From contig NZ_JAAORM010000005.1 in the NCBI RefSeq assembly GCF_017695965.1, positions 310,001-374,000 on the forward strand: a DNA stretch of 64,000 nt, in the 5' to 3' direction. The translations under genes and the position numbers were made by a program. The notes under the pieces are model-generated. The model had not been told where the DNA came from and did no database searches. It worked only from the letters and a program-made list of their open reading frames with translations. Source of the DNA: Prochlorococcus marinus CUG1416. GTDB lineage: Bacteria; Cyanobacteriota; Cyanobacteriia; PCC-6307; Cyanobiaceae. Of the stretch, positions 1-6,064 are shown piece after piece; positions within the stretch are counted from its first letter, which is position 1, and each line of letters opens with the position of its first letter.

Positions 1-152
1 GGGGAGATTAATCCGCTGCCATCATCATCGTCATCATCATCATTCCATGGCAAATCACTCAACATTAATGCACTAACAATAAATACTGTTATGACTGGCA
101 TAAAAGGAAAAAGTATAGTGTTAATCCAAGTGTTAATTCCTGCCTCAAGCAT
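1..152 (-). CDS. Small acidic-tailed membrane protein of the hli cluster (3' end outside window)
   Basis: Reading the minus strand from the ATG at 152 gives 50 codons without a stop before the window edge. Residues 1-34 hold a hydrophobic segment (ILFPFMPVITVFIVSALML) that should span the membrane. It is followed by LPWN, seven consecutive Asp residues encoded by GAT/GAC repeats, and a Gly/Ser stretch. The ATG overlaps the TAA of the upstream Hli gene (TAATG), so the two are probably translationally coupled. I see no ExxNGR chlorophyll-binding signature, so it is not an ordinary Hli protein. Function is unknown; an acidic, perhaps cation-binding tail is only a guess. The C-terminus is missing. 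Confidence 0.6.
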   Translation of the reverse strand, partial: MLEAGINTWINTILFPFMPVITVFIVSALMLSDLPWNDDDDDDDGSGLIS

Positions 153-412
153 TACACAAAGCCAGGAATAATTTGACCTGTTGTTAGATAAGCGCCAATA
201 GCAGCCATAAGACCAAGCATTGCGAATCTACCATTGATAGTTTCTGCAACTACTTTTTCTTTTTCAATTGTTTTTGAGTTTGTTTTTGAATTTTTCATTT
301 GATTTTGGTTTAAATAAATTAAATTTTCTTTTTGAAATTGTTTAGTTAAATAAGCGACGACTAAAGCAGTTAATGAGACTATTAAAATCAAAAAACTTGC
401 TAATGTGCTCAT
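152..412 (-). CDS. hli: High-light-inducible protein with an extra N-terminal membrane helix
   Basis: This 86-residue protein has two hydrophobic segments. Residues 1-22 (starting MSTLASFLILIVSL) form an N-terminal helix absent from most Hli proteins. The C-terminal part carries the Hli core: ETINGRFAMLG followed by GAYLTTGQIIPG. ExxNxR is the chlorophyll-binding signature of the LHC/Hli superfamily; such proteins bind pigment in thylakoids and protect against excess light. I chose the ATG at 412 because it overlaps the stop of the preceding gene (TAATG) and starts at a natural N-terminus; a longer reading to 487 would run through that gene. Third gene of an operon read leftwards. Confidence 0.85.
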   Translation of the reverse strand: MSTLASFLILIVSLTALVVAYLTKQFQKENLIYLNQNQMKNSKTNSKTIEKEKVVAETINGRFAMLGLMAAIGAYLTTGQIIPGFV

Positions 413-621
413 TAAAAAATACCTGGAATAATTTGACCAGTTGTTACGTATGCACCTAGCAGTGAAACGAAACCAACCATTGCCCAACGACCATTAACTT
501 TTTCAGCATTTTGAGGGTAACCCTCATATGAAACAGACTCATCTATGTATGGACGAGTTTCTGAAGGAAACATATTTTGTCTTCCATCAGATTCAGTTGT
601 TATGTATGAAGAATTTGCCAT
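412..621 (-). CDS. hli: High-light-inducible protein (Hli/Scp family)
   Basis: This 69-residue protein has a polar N-terminal extension of about 38 residues (MANSSYITTES...) followed by the Hli helix EKVNGRWAMVG and the terminal GAYVTTGQIIPG signature shared by its neighbours. The Glu and the Asn/Arg of ExxNxR, the expected chlorophyll ligands and salt-bridge residues, are intact. The start at 621 overlaps the TAA of the upstream gene (TAATG), and its own stop overlaps the next start the same way. Known role of the family: pigment binding and photoprotection under high light or other stress. Membership is certain; the individual role is not. Confidence 0.88.
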   Translation of the reverse strand: MANSSYITTESDGRQNMFPSETRPYIDESVSYEGYPQNAEKVNGRWAMVGFVSLLGAYVTTGQIIPGIF

Positions 622-728
622 TAGAACCAACCTGGGATGATTTGACCAGTTGTTACGTAAGCACCAACAGCTGCTACGAAGCCAAGCATTGCCGCCCAAC
701 CATTAAATCTTTCTGCTTCTGGAGTCAT
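621..728 (-). CDS. hli: Minimal 35-residue high-light-inducible protein
   Basis: This very short ORF encodes MTPEAERFNGWAAMLG, then GAYVTTGQIIPGWF. It is almost only the single Hli transmembrane helix. The usual ExxNGR signature reads ERFNGW, so the Arg that normally pairs with Glu is Trp. It is the first gene of the four-gene leftward run and its TAA overlaps the next ATG. Homologous minimal forms are known in Prochlorococcus and cyanophages, where they are thought to protect photosystem II. The match to the C-terminal TGQIIPG motif of the two neighbouring genes makes the call firm in spite of its length. Confidence 0.85.
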   Translation of the reverse strand: MTPEAERFNGWAAMLGFVAAVGAYVTTGQIIPGWF

Positions 729-787
729 GATTAAAAAAATTATTATGTAAAGAAATATAACATAAGTATTAACCAATGTAAAGAAAT

Positions 788-806
788 TAGCCTATATTTC
801 AGGCTA
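788..806. promoter_or_regulatory. Inverted repeat upstream of the hli operon
   Basis: TAGCCT (788-793) and AGGCTA (801-806) form a perfect 6-bp stem with a 7-base loop, 60 bp upstream of the first hli start codon at 728. It could be an operator or a transcript 5' structure for the light-stress operon. There is no T-run, so a terminator is unlikely. Short perfect stems also arise by chance in A+T-rich DNA. Confidence 0.25.
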
Positions 807-972
807 TAGGAGTATTCTTAAACATTTATGTTACATATATGTATAGATATAAGTTAAATACTTTAGGAATTATGCACAAACTGCTTTGGATTTAAAAATT
901 AGTAATATCTATTTGAGAAGACAATATGATCAAATACCTTTTCTAAATCTTATTTAACAAAACATTGGAGAT

Positions 973-1080
973 TTAAAAATAAGGAGTGTATGGTACTTCT
1001 GTTTTAGTTGCATCGCCATAGTAACTTTCAGCTGACTTTACTAAGATCCAATAAATGAAATTTACAAATGATTTTTCCAT
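973..1080 (-). CDS. Small hypothetical protein (35 aa)
   Basis: An ATG at 1080 opens a 35-codon ORF whose product begins MEKSFVNFIYWILVKSAESY and ends TEVPYTPYF. The amphipathic aromatic N-terminal half and the acidic, Tyr-rich tail look like a protein rather than random A+T-rich translation, which here would be dominated by Lys, Asn, Ile and Phe. I do not recognise a family. It lies alone between the hli operon and the EVE remnant, with no clear Shine-Dalgarno sequence. Picocyanobacteria carry many such tiny proteins, so it is plausible, but only conservation in related genomes would settle it. Confidence 0.45.
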   Translation of the reverse strand: MEKSFVNFIYWILVKSAESYYGDATKTEVPYTPYF

Positions 1081-1222
1081 AGGAATATCTATAGCTTTTC
1101 TAATTCAAATCAGAATCTCAAATAAAAACAACGTAGAAAATACTTAAAAGAAGAGATTTAGATTCTCTTAGTTAGTTTATATAGATCGACAGCAACGGAG
1201 ATGACCCCATACCACAAATCAC

Positions 1223-1377
1223 TTTCCTAAATAGGAACTTTAATAGATAATAAACATATAAATGAAATTCTGATTCTAGCAAAATTCTAGCAGATTAATT
1301 CCTCTAAATCACTTGATATGACTGAAGAAAAGTTTTGGCTAATGAAAAAGGAGCTGGATGCATTTTGCTTGTCATAG
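1223..1377 (+). pseudogene. Decayed partial duplicate of the EVE-domain gene with its upstream region
   Basis: From the ATG at 1318, 38 of the first 45 bases match the start of the intact EVE gene at 4325. It translates as MTEEKFWLMKKELDA, against MTEENFWLMKSEPDA in the intact gene. The frame then diverges and stops at TAG 1375-1377. The upstream block 1223-1254 matches 4228-4259 at 29 of 32 bases, and the distance from this block to the ATG is almost equal in the two copies (63 and 65 bases). This is therefore a duplicated promoter and 5' gene end that has lost the rest of the gene. Weak similarity after the stop may be further remnant. Confidence 0.75.
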
Positions 1378-1524
1378 CAAGAGTTTTATTTTTTACAAAA
1401 AATTCTATTCGAACCTCATTCGAACTTTCTAGTGATTGAAAGTCAACCTAATATGGCTATTAGTCATTACTAGATAAATATCTAACTTCAAAGTCAATAA
1501 AGTATGGATTTAAAGAGAACTGTC

Positions 1525-2142
1525 CTAAATATCTAGATCACTAATCAACTCAGCTCCTTTTGCGCGGATAATTTGCTCTGAAGGAAAATTACTATTCGAA
1601 CAAGAACATTTTCCTTTTTCTGAATTGTTAATCCAATTAATTATTCCAGTTCTTAGAGGAGAAGGACACATTTGACTATCCTTAAGAGAATTCATTTCAT
1701 CACAATCAAGTGAATCTCCATGATCGATAAACAGAATCTCTTTTAATCTAAGTGAACATTTTTCATTCCATTTATCAAAGCAATTCAAATGACTAATTAG
1801 GTCATTACATGCATCTTTAGTTGAATTATATTTTTTTCTCTTAACTTCTTTTTGGAAAATAGCTTTAACAAAATCATTAAAGTTAGCTGCTTCTTGAGGC
1901 GTAAAATCAGGAAACTTTTTCTTTTGTTTTATAGCTAAACCAATATTTTCTTCAATCAACTTCAATCTATTTTCATGATTACTTAATCTTATTTCTACAT
2001 CATCTGAAGCATCGTTATTTAGATGTTTTTTGAAAAAATCATTTACATACTCAACTAAAGATTTACCTTCCTTTCTTGCACTAGTTTTTATTTCTTTTAA
2101 AAGATTTGGATCAATATTAATATTAAGTTGAGTCCTTTTCAT
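1525..2142 (-). CDS. Ribbon-helix-helix-like protein with Cys-containing C-terminus
   Basis: I start this 205-residue protein at MKRTQLNINIDP, because that is where the ribbon-helix-helix-like pattern begins; an upstream ATG would add ten residues. The short beta strand (TQLNINI) followed by two helices (NLLKEIKTSARKEGKS, LVEYVNDFFKKHL) fits the DNA-binding fold of CopG/Arc-type regulators. A Lys-rich predicted helix or coiled coil follows. The C-terminal half has several Cys residues, including a CSCS pair near KGKCSC, which might bind metal or be redox active. Its neighbour is the porin gene, transcribed the same way 130 bp upstream. A regulator of the surrounding envelope genes is an inference. 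I do not recognise the full-length family. Confidence 0.6.
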   Translation of the reverse strand: MKRTQLNINIDPNLLKEIKTSARKEGKSLVEYVNDFFKKHLNNDASDDVEIRLSNHENRLKLIEENIGLAIKQKKKFPDFTPQEAANFNDFVKAIFQKEVKRKKYNSTKDACNDLISHLNCFDKWNEKCSLRLKEILFIDHGDSLDCDEMNSLKDSQMCPSPLRTGIINWINNSEKGKCSCSNSNFPSEQIIRAKGAELISDLDI

Positions 2143-2272
2143 CGAAAAATCAACTAAAAAATAACTAATCAATCATATAATAACCAAATTATCCATTATT
2201 AAAGACTGTCAAAATATAATCATTTTTACACTTACAAACTTGTCAAAATATTCAGAATATTTTCTTCTTTTT

Positions 2273-3427
2273 TTAGAATTTAAAGCTAGTTTTCACTATC
2301 GCTCCTGTTACATCATCAGCTCCATCCTTCTGCACTGAAAAGATTGCGGGAGTTATTGAAATACTGTCATTGATTTGCATCTTGTAAAAAGTCTCCCATG
2401 CTAAGGGTTCATCATAACCATCATCATCCCTATGAGTTTCCGCTGTTCCAATAGCAAATCCTAGGTTATTTCCTTCCTTAATTACATCGTTCCAAAGAAT
2501 ACCAATTGTCCATGTATTACCATCCTCAACAGAATTCGAAGCCGTATCAGGATTATCATCATTATCTGGATTCTTCCATCCAAAACCAGCAGTTATTGAA
2601 GAAGGGAACATATCTTTTTGATTTAAAAAATTATAAGTCCCATGAATTCCATAGGATGAATAATCATTAGCATCAGAACTATTATCGGTATTACCACCAT
2701 CCGCGTAAGTATAAGCAAAGACAATCGAATATGAGTCATCCACCAATCCAAGCTGAGAAGTAATAATATCACTTCCTTCTTTAGTTAAAATCCCTTTATT
2801 AGAGGCAGCATTTTCTGAAAGAAGTACAGTGCTTGCTATGAATTTATCTTTAGAATAGGTAACACCTGCTCCCGCTCCCATTTTTTTTGAATAGGTGTCA
2901 TTAGCACCCGTCTGATTTAAAACAAATAAAGTACCTTCACCATCTGGATAAGAAGTAGGCTTAACACCAAGTAAATCATCTTGACGAAGTTTAGGCCCCA
3001 AAGTGACTGTGAAACTATCACTTACAGGAAACTTATAAAAAAGCTTATGAACTTCAAGATTATCACTACTATTAAATGCTGTATCTAGCCTAGAAGCTCC
3101 CATCATTCCAAAAGGAGCCATCATATTGAAATTTCCAGCACGAATAGCAGTCATCAACATGTCTTCTCCTGTAAAGCTAGTCATACCCATTAACTTTAAG
3201 TCGTAATTAAAAGTCACAGCCTCTTTCCCTGTCACACCATCAACACCTCCCAAAACAAACGTACTCTTTCCCATAAACATTGTTGATGGAAACGAATCAG
3301 TCATATTCATATGCGAATCATCATGCAAATGATGATCATGATGATTCATTCCTCCTGCATGAATAGCAATAGGCATAATTGTTCCAACAAAAGCAGGTGC
3401 AAATAATTTCTGAGGAGAAAGCTTCAT
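2273..3427 (-). CDS. Outer-membrane beta-barrel porin with His-rich N-terminus
   Basis: This 384-residue protein has an N-terminal signal-like segment (KLFAPAFVGTIMPIAIHAGG). A strongly His/Asp/Met-rich stretch follows at about residues 28-44 (NHHDHHLHDDSHMNM). The rest has alternating polar/aromatic strands with Gly/Asn/Asp loops and ends in VKTSFKF; a terminal Phe is the usual insertion signal for outer-membrane barrels. It resembles cyanobacterial OprB-like porins but lacks an N-terminal SLH domain. The predicted role is passive uptake across the outer membrane. The His cluster suggests metal binding near the periplasmic N-terminus (inference). It is divergent from the lipoprotein gene at 3501 with only 73 bp between, so they may share a regulatory region. 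Confidence 0.7.
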   Translation of the reverse strand: MKLSPQKLFAPAFVGTIMPIAIHAGGMNHHDHHLHDDSHMNMTDSFPSTMFMGKSTFVLGGVDGVTGKEAVTFNYDLKLMGMTSFTGEDMLMTAIRAGNFNMMAPFGMMGASRLDTAFNSSDNLEVHKLFYKFPVSDSFTVTLGPKLRQDDLLGVKPTSYPDGEGTLFVLNQTGANDTYSKKMGAGAGVTYSKDKFIASTVLLSENAASNKGILTKEGSDIITSQLGLVDDSYSIVFAYTYADGGNTDNSSDANDYSSYGIHGTYNFLNQKDMFPSSITAGFGWKNPDNDDNPDTASNSVEDGNTWTIGILWNDVIKEGNNLGFAIGTAETHRDDDGYDEPLAWETFYKMQINDSISITPAIFSVQKDGADDVTGAIVKTSFKF

Positions 3428-3500
3428 TAAAATAATTCCTAGGGTATCTAGATTAACTAGTAATTACATATTAAGATTGGTATAAATTTTTACAATTCCT

Positions 3501-3758
3501 TTGAAACAAACATTAATCCTTACTCCATTTTTCTTAATAACTTTCCTATTTAGTCTTGGCTGCACTTCAAAAGTTGAAGAAACAAAAATCCCTGCACTTT
3601 TTGAAACCAGAAAAGAGGCTGAAAAAGCTGCTAAAAGTTTTAATTGCACTGGAGCTCATAAAATGGGGAATAAGTGGATGCCTTGCGCAACTCATGAATC
3701 TCATGAAAGTTCTCATGAAAAGAACAAAAAGGATCACAATCACCACCATCATCATTAA
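3501..3758 (+). CDS. DUF3721-type lipoprotein with poly-His tail
   Basis: This 85-residue protein has a lipoprotein signal: a basic start, a hydrophobic core and LFSLGC with the acceptor Cys at residue 21. It is likely anchored in the periplasm by lipid. Residues 33-63 hold a motif I associate with DUF3721: a Thr/Arg-Glu-Ala helix and then CTGAHKMGNKWMPCATH, which gives a CxxxH-x8-CxxH arrangement. The C-terminus is His-rich and ends in HHHHH. The start is TTG at 3501; no ATG gives a full signal peptide. It is divergent from the His-rich porin and followed 7 bp later by a second DUF3721 gene. Metal capture is a reasonable guess but unproven. Confidence 0.7.
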   Translation: MKQTLILTPFFLITFLFSLGCTSKVEETKIPALFETRKEAEKAAKSFNCTGAHKMGNKWMPCATHESHESSHEKNKKDHNHHHHH

Positions 3759-3765
3759 TTCTTAA

Positions 3766-4209
3766 ATGAAGGATTCAGAAAATACCAATCAAAATAAAAA
3801 TGATGCTCCTGCACATTGCGGCAGTAAGCCAAAAAAGATTGCAATTGGAATAGCTCCTCTTGGATATATATCAATTGGAATAGTCCCCATGGGCATTGTC
3901 ACCATTGGGATTGTGCCAATGGGAGTAGTCTCTCTTGGTGTAGTTGCAATGGGGGTAATAAATGCCTCGATAGTTGGAATGGGGGTTTTCTCTGCTGGAA
4001 TCACCACTATGGGATTAAAAGTTTGGACTCCCATAGGACCTAACATTGAACAAAGCATTAAACAAAATAATTCTTCAGATTCAATGAATATTTATGCATA
4101 TCCGACAAAAGCCAAAGCTATTGAAGAAGCCAAAAAACTTGGATGCAAAGGAATTCATAAAATGGGTGATTTATGGATGCCATGTGCAACTCATGGGTTA
4201 GGAAAATAA
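3766..4209 (+). CDS. Decapeptide-repeat protein fused to a C-terminal DUF3721 domain
   Basis: This 147-residue protein has three parts. A polar N-terminus of about 27 residues contains HCGSKPKK. Residues 28-84 hold nearly six copies of a 10-residue hydrophobic repeat of the form GIxPMGxxxI. The C-terminal domain (about 108-143) carries CKGIHKMGDLWMPCATH, the same Cys/His/Met motif as the lipoprotein just upstream. The Gly/Ile/Val/Met repeat could form stacked beta turns or membrane-associated hairpins. I do not recognise this domain combination as a named family. The 7-bp gap to the upstream lipoprotein implies co-transcription. Shared C-terminal domains suggest a common partner or ligand, perhaps a metal ion. 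Confidence 0.7.
   Translation: MKDSENTNQNKNDAPAHCGSKPKKIAIGIAPLGYISIGIVPMGIVTIGIVPMGVVSLGVVAMGVINASIVGMGVFSAGITTMGLKVWTPIGPNIEQSIKQNNSSDSMNIYAYPTKAKAIEEAKKLGCKGIHKMGDLWMPCATHGLGK
3847..4017 (+). repeat. In-frame 30-bp (10-residue) tandem repeat
   Basis: Units begin about every 30 bases and encode GIAPLGYISI, GIVPMGIVTI, GIVPMGVVSL, GVVAMGVINA, SIVGMGVFSA and a partial GITTMG. The protein period is clearer than the DNA repeat, since codons differ between units. That implies an old repeat kept by selection on structure rather than a recent slippage product. Confidence 0.75.
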
Positions 4210-4227
4210 GTCCATAATGACCTTCTC

Positions 4228-4369
4228 TTTCCTAAATAGAAACTTTGATGGATAATAAATTTATACCCAAAAAAGTTTGAGTAAACCTTGTTTCAAGCTT
4301 TAAAATTCGCTGAGATCCCTTGATATGACTGAAGAAAATTTTTGGCTAATGAAAAGTGAACCAGATGCC
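4228..4369 (+). repeat. Intact partner of the imperfect direct repeat (upstream region and 5' end of the EVE gene)
   Basis: This stretch matches 1223-1362 in order: TTTCCTAAATAG, AACTTT, GATAATAAA, then TTGATATGACTGAAGAAAA and onward into the coding start. The two copies are 3005 bp apart at their left ends and enclose the RHH-like gene, the porin and both DUF3721 genes. This copy runs into the complete gene, so it is the functional one. Confidence 0.7.
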
Positions 4370-4795
4370 TACAGTATAGATTCTTTAAAAAACGATGGCG
4401 TTACTTTATGGGACGGTATACGAAATTATCAAGCTCGAAATTTCATGAGAAATATGAATAAGGGAGATACAGTTTTTTTCTATCATTCAAACTGCAAACC
4501 CCCAGGTATTGTTGGACTTATGGAGGTAATAGATCTAAATATTGTTGATCCTACGCAATTTGATAAAGATTCAAAATATTATGATCCAAAATCGCAACCT
4601 AATAATCCGAGATGGGATTGTGTAAAAGTAAAATATATTTCTAAGGCAAATAAGATTGTAAGTTTACCTGAATTAAAGGTTTTATTTAGTGAGGATGAGC
4701 TATTAGTTGTAAAAAGAGGAAATAGGTTATCTATATTACCTGTAAGTAATGATGTAGCAAAAATACTACTTGATAAAATTAAAAGAAATTATTAA
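4325..4795 (+). CDS. EVE-domain protein
   Basis: This 156-residue protein opens with FWLMKSEPDAYSIDSL and continues with WDGIRNYQARNFMR, GDTVFFYHSNCKPPGIVG and NPRWDCVKVKY. These are the hallmarks of the EVE domain (thymocyte nuclear protein 1 type), a PUA-like fold that binds modified bases in DNA or RNA. The length is that of a stand-alone EVE protein. Its substrate is unknown. Its stop is directly followed by the stop of the convergent DUF2811 gene with no base between. A broken copy of its start and upstream region lies at 1223-1377, so the locus has been duplicated or split by insertion in the past. Confidence 0.85.
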   Translation: MTEENFWLMKSEPDAYSIDSLKNDGVTLWDGIRNYQARNFMRNMNKGDTVFFYHSNCKPPGIVGLMEVIDLNIVDPTQFDKDSKYYDPKSQPNNPRWDCVKVKYISKANKIVSLPELKVLFSEDELLVVKRGNRLSILPVSNDVAKILLDKIKRNY

Positions 4796-5047
4796 TTAGT
4801 CCTTAAAATTCATAGAAAACATATTTCCAATATAAAGTCTCGTTAAATCCCTATTTTGAAATCCTTTCTGCATCAAAAATCCTGCTATGGCAGCCTGTAG
4901 TATTCTGTATTGATCCCAATTAGGATGTTTCTCAACAAATTCTTTCATAGCCTTTTGAAGATTTTCTTGAAGTTCACATTTGAAACTAATTACTTCATCT
5001 TTCTGATTTGAGACTATTGGATTTACATCAAAATTTAAATCTTGCAT
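4796..5047 (-). CDS. DUF2811 family protein
   Basis: This 83-residue protein contains the pattern SFKCELQENLQKAMKEFVEKHPNWDQYR, then AIAGFLMQKG and RDLTRLYIGNMF, which I associate with the small cyanobacterial DUF2811 family. It is predicted mostly helical, soluble, and without signal peptide or membrane segment. Function is unknown. It is convergent with the EVE gene, with the two stop codons back to back. Its upstream side is a 311-bp gap with three DnaA-box-like sequences. Confidence 0.75.
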   Translation of the reverse strand: MQDLNFDVNPIVSNQKDEVISFKCELQENLQKAMKEFVEKHPNWDQYRILQAAIAGFLMQKGFQNRDLTRLYIGNMFSMNFKD

Positions 5048-5242
5048 ATTAAAAAAATTTATTAAAATTAAATCTACAAAAACTAGTTTTCTTCAAAATC
5101 GCAAAATCGTCAACAAGTATTAATAAGAGTAAGTCTCAGGAAATAGAATAATGAGAATTCAGTCATAAGAGGGTGGAGCATGGAAATTAATATTCGAAAA
5201 AGAAATCTTACTAAAATATAAAGAATTATTTAAAATCAGAAT

Positions 5243-5306
5243 TTTTCCACATACTTTAGGTCTTTAGATATTTTTTTAAAAATAGTTGTGGAAAAGTTGT
5301 GAAAAA
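5243..5306. promoter_or_regulatory. Cluster of DnaA-box-like sequences in a 311-bp gap
   Basis: The gap 5048-5358 has no gene. It contains TTTTCCACA at 5243-5251, its exact inverse TGTGGAAAA at 5287-5295, and TGTGAAAAA (one mismatch) at 5298-5306. TTTTCCACA is the form of DnaA box reported for cyanobacteria. Three in 64 bp is notable, but A+T-rich DNA raises the chance level. The usual Prochlorococcus origin region lies by dnaN, which is not here. A DnaA-binding regulatory or titration site is possible. I see nothing else in the gap. Confidence 0.35.
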
Positions 5307-5358
5307 ATTTTTTGGATAAGGGGAAATATTTTCCAAAATTTCCAATTTTATTTATCTT

Positions 5359-5730
5359 TTAATCCATTGATTCCCACATTTTTTTTATTTCATAAAATAA
5401 ATTTTGTGCTATTTGTATCGGCCAATACATTTCGAAAGATCTAGTTTGGTCTTGACTTTCAAACACAAACCGTAAACTCCATTCATTCTTTTTCCCTTCT
5501 AAAACTATATACCAAGGAAGTTGTTCTAATTCTAGAGAAATAGACTCTTCATCCATTAATTCATTCTCGATACCTAATAGTTGTTCATTAATTCTTAAAA
5601 GTAAAAAATAAAGTGAATTAAATTCACTTTTTTGTAACTCAATTGACCAATTATCAACACCAATCAAAAAACAAAATTTGCCTTTTTTAAAATCCCTAAG
5701 TACTCTCCATCTTTTATGGTCTTGTAACAA
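5359..5730 (-). CDS. DUF1818 family protein
   Basis: This 123-residue protein has the features I associate with the cyanobacterial DUF1818 family. These are a start with the pattern WRVLRDFKKGKFCFLIGVDNWSIEL, an acidic middle (ELMDEESISLELE), and Trp-rich strands (LPWYIVLEGKKNEWSLRFVF) ending in a helix. It is predicted soluble and without motifs of catalysis. It follows rpoZ on the minus strand with a gap of two bases, so the two are almost certainly co-transcribed. Function is unknown. Confidence 0.75.
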   Translation of the reverse strand: MLQDHKRWRVLRDFKKGKFCFLIGVDNWSIELQKSEFNSLYFLLLRINEQLLGIENELMDEESISLELEQLPWYIVLEGKKNEWSLRFVFESQDQTRSFEMYWPIQIAQNLFYEIKKMWESMD

Positions 5731-5732
5731 AA

Positions 5733-5969
5733 TTAACCAGGAAGTAAATCTGGCTGGTCTTGTTCATCGCTTAGTTCAATAATTGACCTTTGAACAGGTT
5801 TAATAGTTGACTCCTCTAATAGTCCATCAAAATCATCAAAACGCCTTTGTTTAGCTCTGAAAGCGATTCTCACAGTGGTTAAATATCTATTTGTTGACTT
5901 TCTTATTAAACTCTCACCTCTTTTAGCAAGGTCAGTAGAGTCAATCCCCGCATTATTTGATATGTTCAT
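5733..5969 (-). CDS. rpoZ: RNA polymerase omega subunit
   Basis: This 78-residue protein has the core pattern [31 protein letters not shown], typical of cyanobacterial omega (helices that hold the beta' subunit C-terminus). It ends in a variable acidic tail ([11 protein letters not shown]). Omega assists assembly of RNA polymerase; the beta, gamma and beta' subunits are encoded at 50566-59935. The length fits cyanobacterial RpoZ. The downstream DUF1818 gene starts two bases after the stop. It is divergent from the Hsp70 gene. Confidence 0.82.
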   Translation of the reverse strand: MNISNNAGIDSTDLAKRGESLIRKSTNRYLTTVRIAFRAKQRRFDDFDGLLEESTIKPVQRSIIELSDEQDQPDLLPG

Positions 5970-6064
5970 TAAATTTTTTTTTACTATAAATATTTTACAA
6001 TTTAATGGACAGATTCAAAACATAAATCACAAAACGAACTTAATTGATTCATAAAAAATTTATT

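Larger units (their letters stand above)
729..1524. other. Long low-coding interval between the hli operon and the RHH-like gene
   Basis: Nearly 800 bp without a large gene, unusual in this compact genome. It holds a short inverted repeat upstream of the hli operon (788-806), a 35-codon minus-strand ORF (973-1080) and the remnant of an EVE gene with its upstream region (1223-1377). I see nothing recognisable in 807-972, 1081-1222 or 1378-1524 apart from A+T-rich sequence. Confidence 0.6.

Noticed and set aside
1-45. Short ATC/ATG triplet repeats that might be a CRISPR or microsatellite
   Set aside because: It is the GAT/GAC run that codes for seven Asp in the small membrane protein; no spacers.
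528-734. Plus-strand ORF of 68 codons across the hli genes
   Set aside because: Antisense shadow of three clear Hli proteins.
1055-1147. Plus-strand 30-codon ORF (MKFTNDFSIGIS...)
   Set aside because: Partly antisense to the better-looking 973-1080 ORF and of random A+T composition.
3567-3755. Minus-strand ORF rich in Met/Val/Phe
   Set aside because: Reverse reading of the His-rich lipoprotein gene.
3789-4058. Minus-strand 89-codon ORF with Ile/Pro/Thr repeats
   Set aside because: Mirror of the decapeptide repeat on the plus strand; the plus-strand frame carries the DUF3721 domain.
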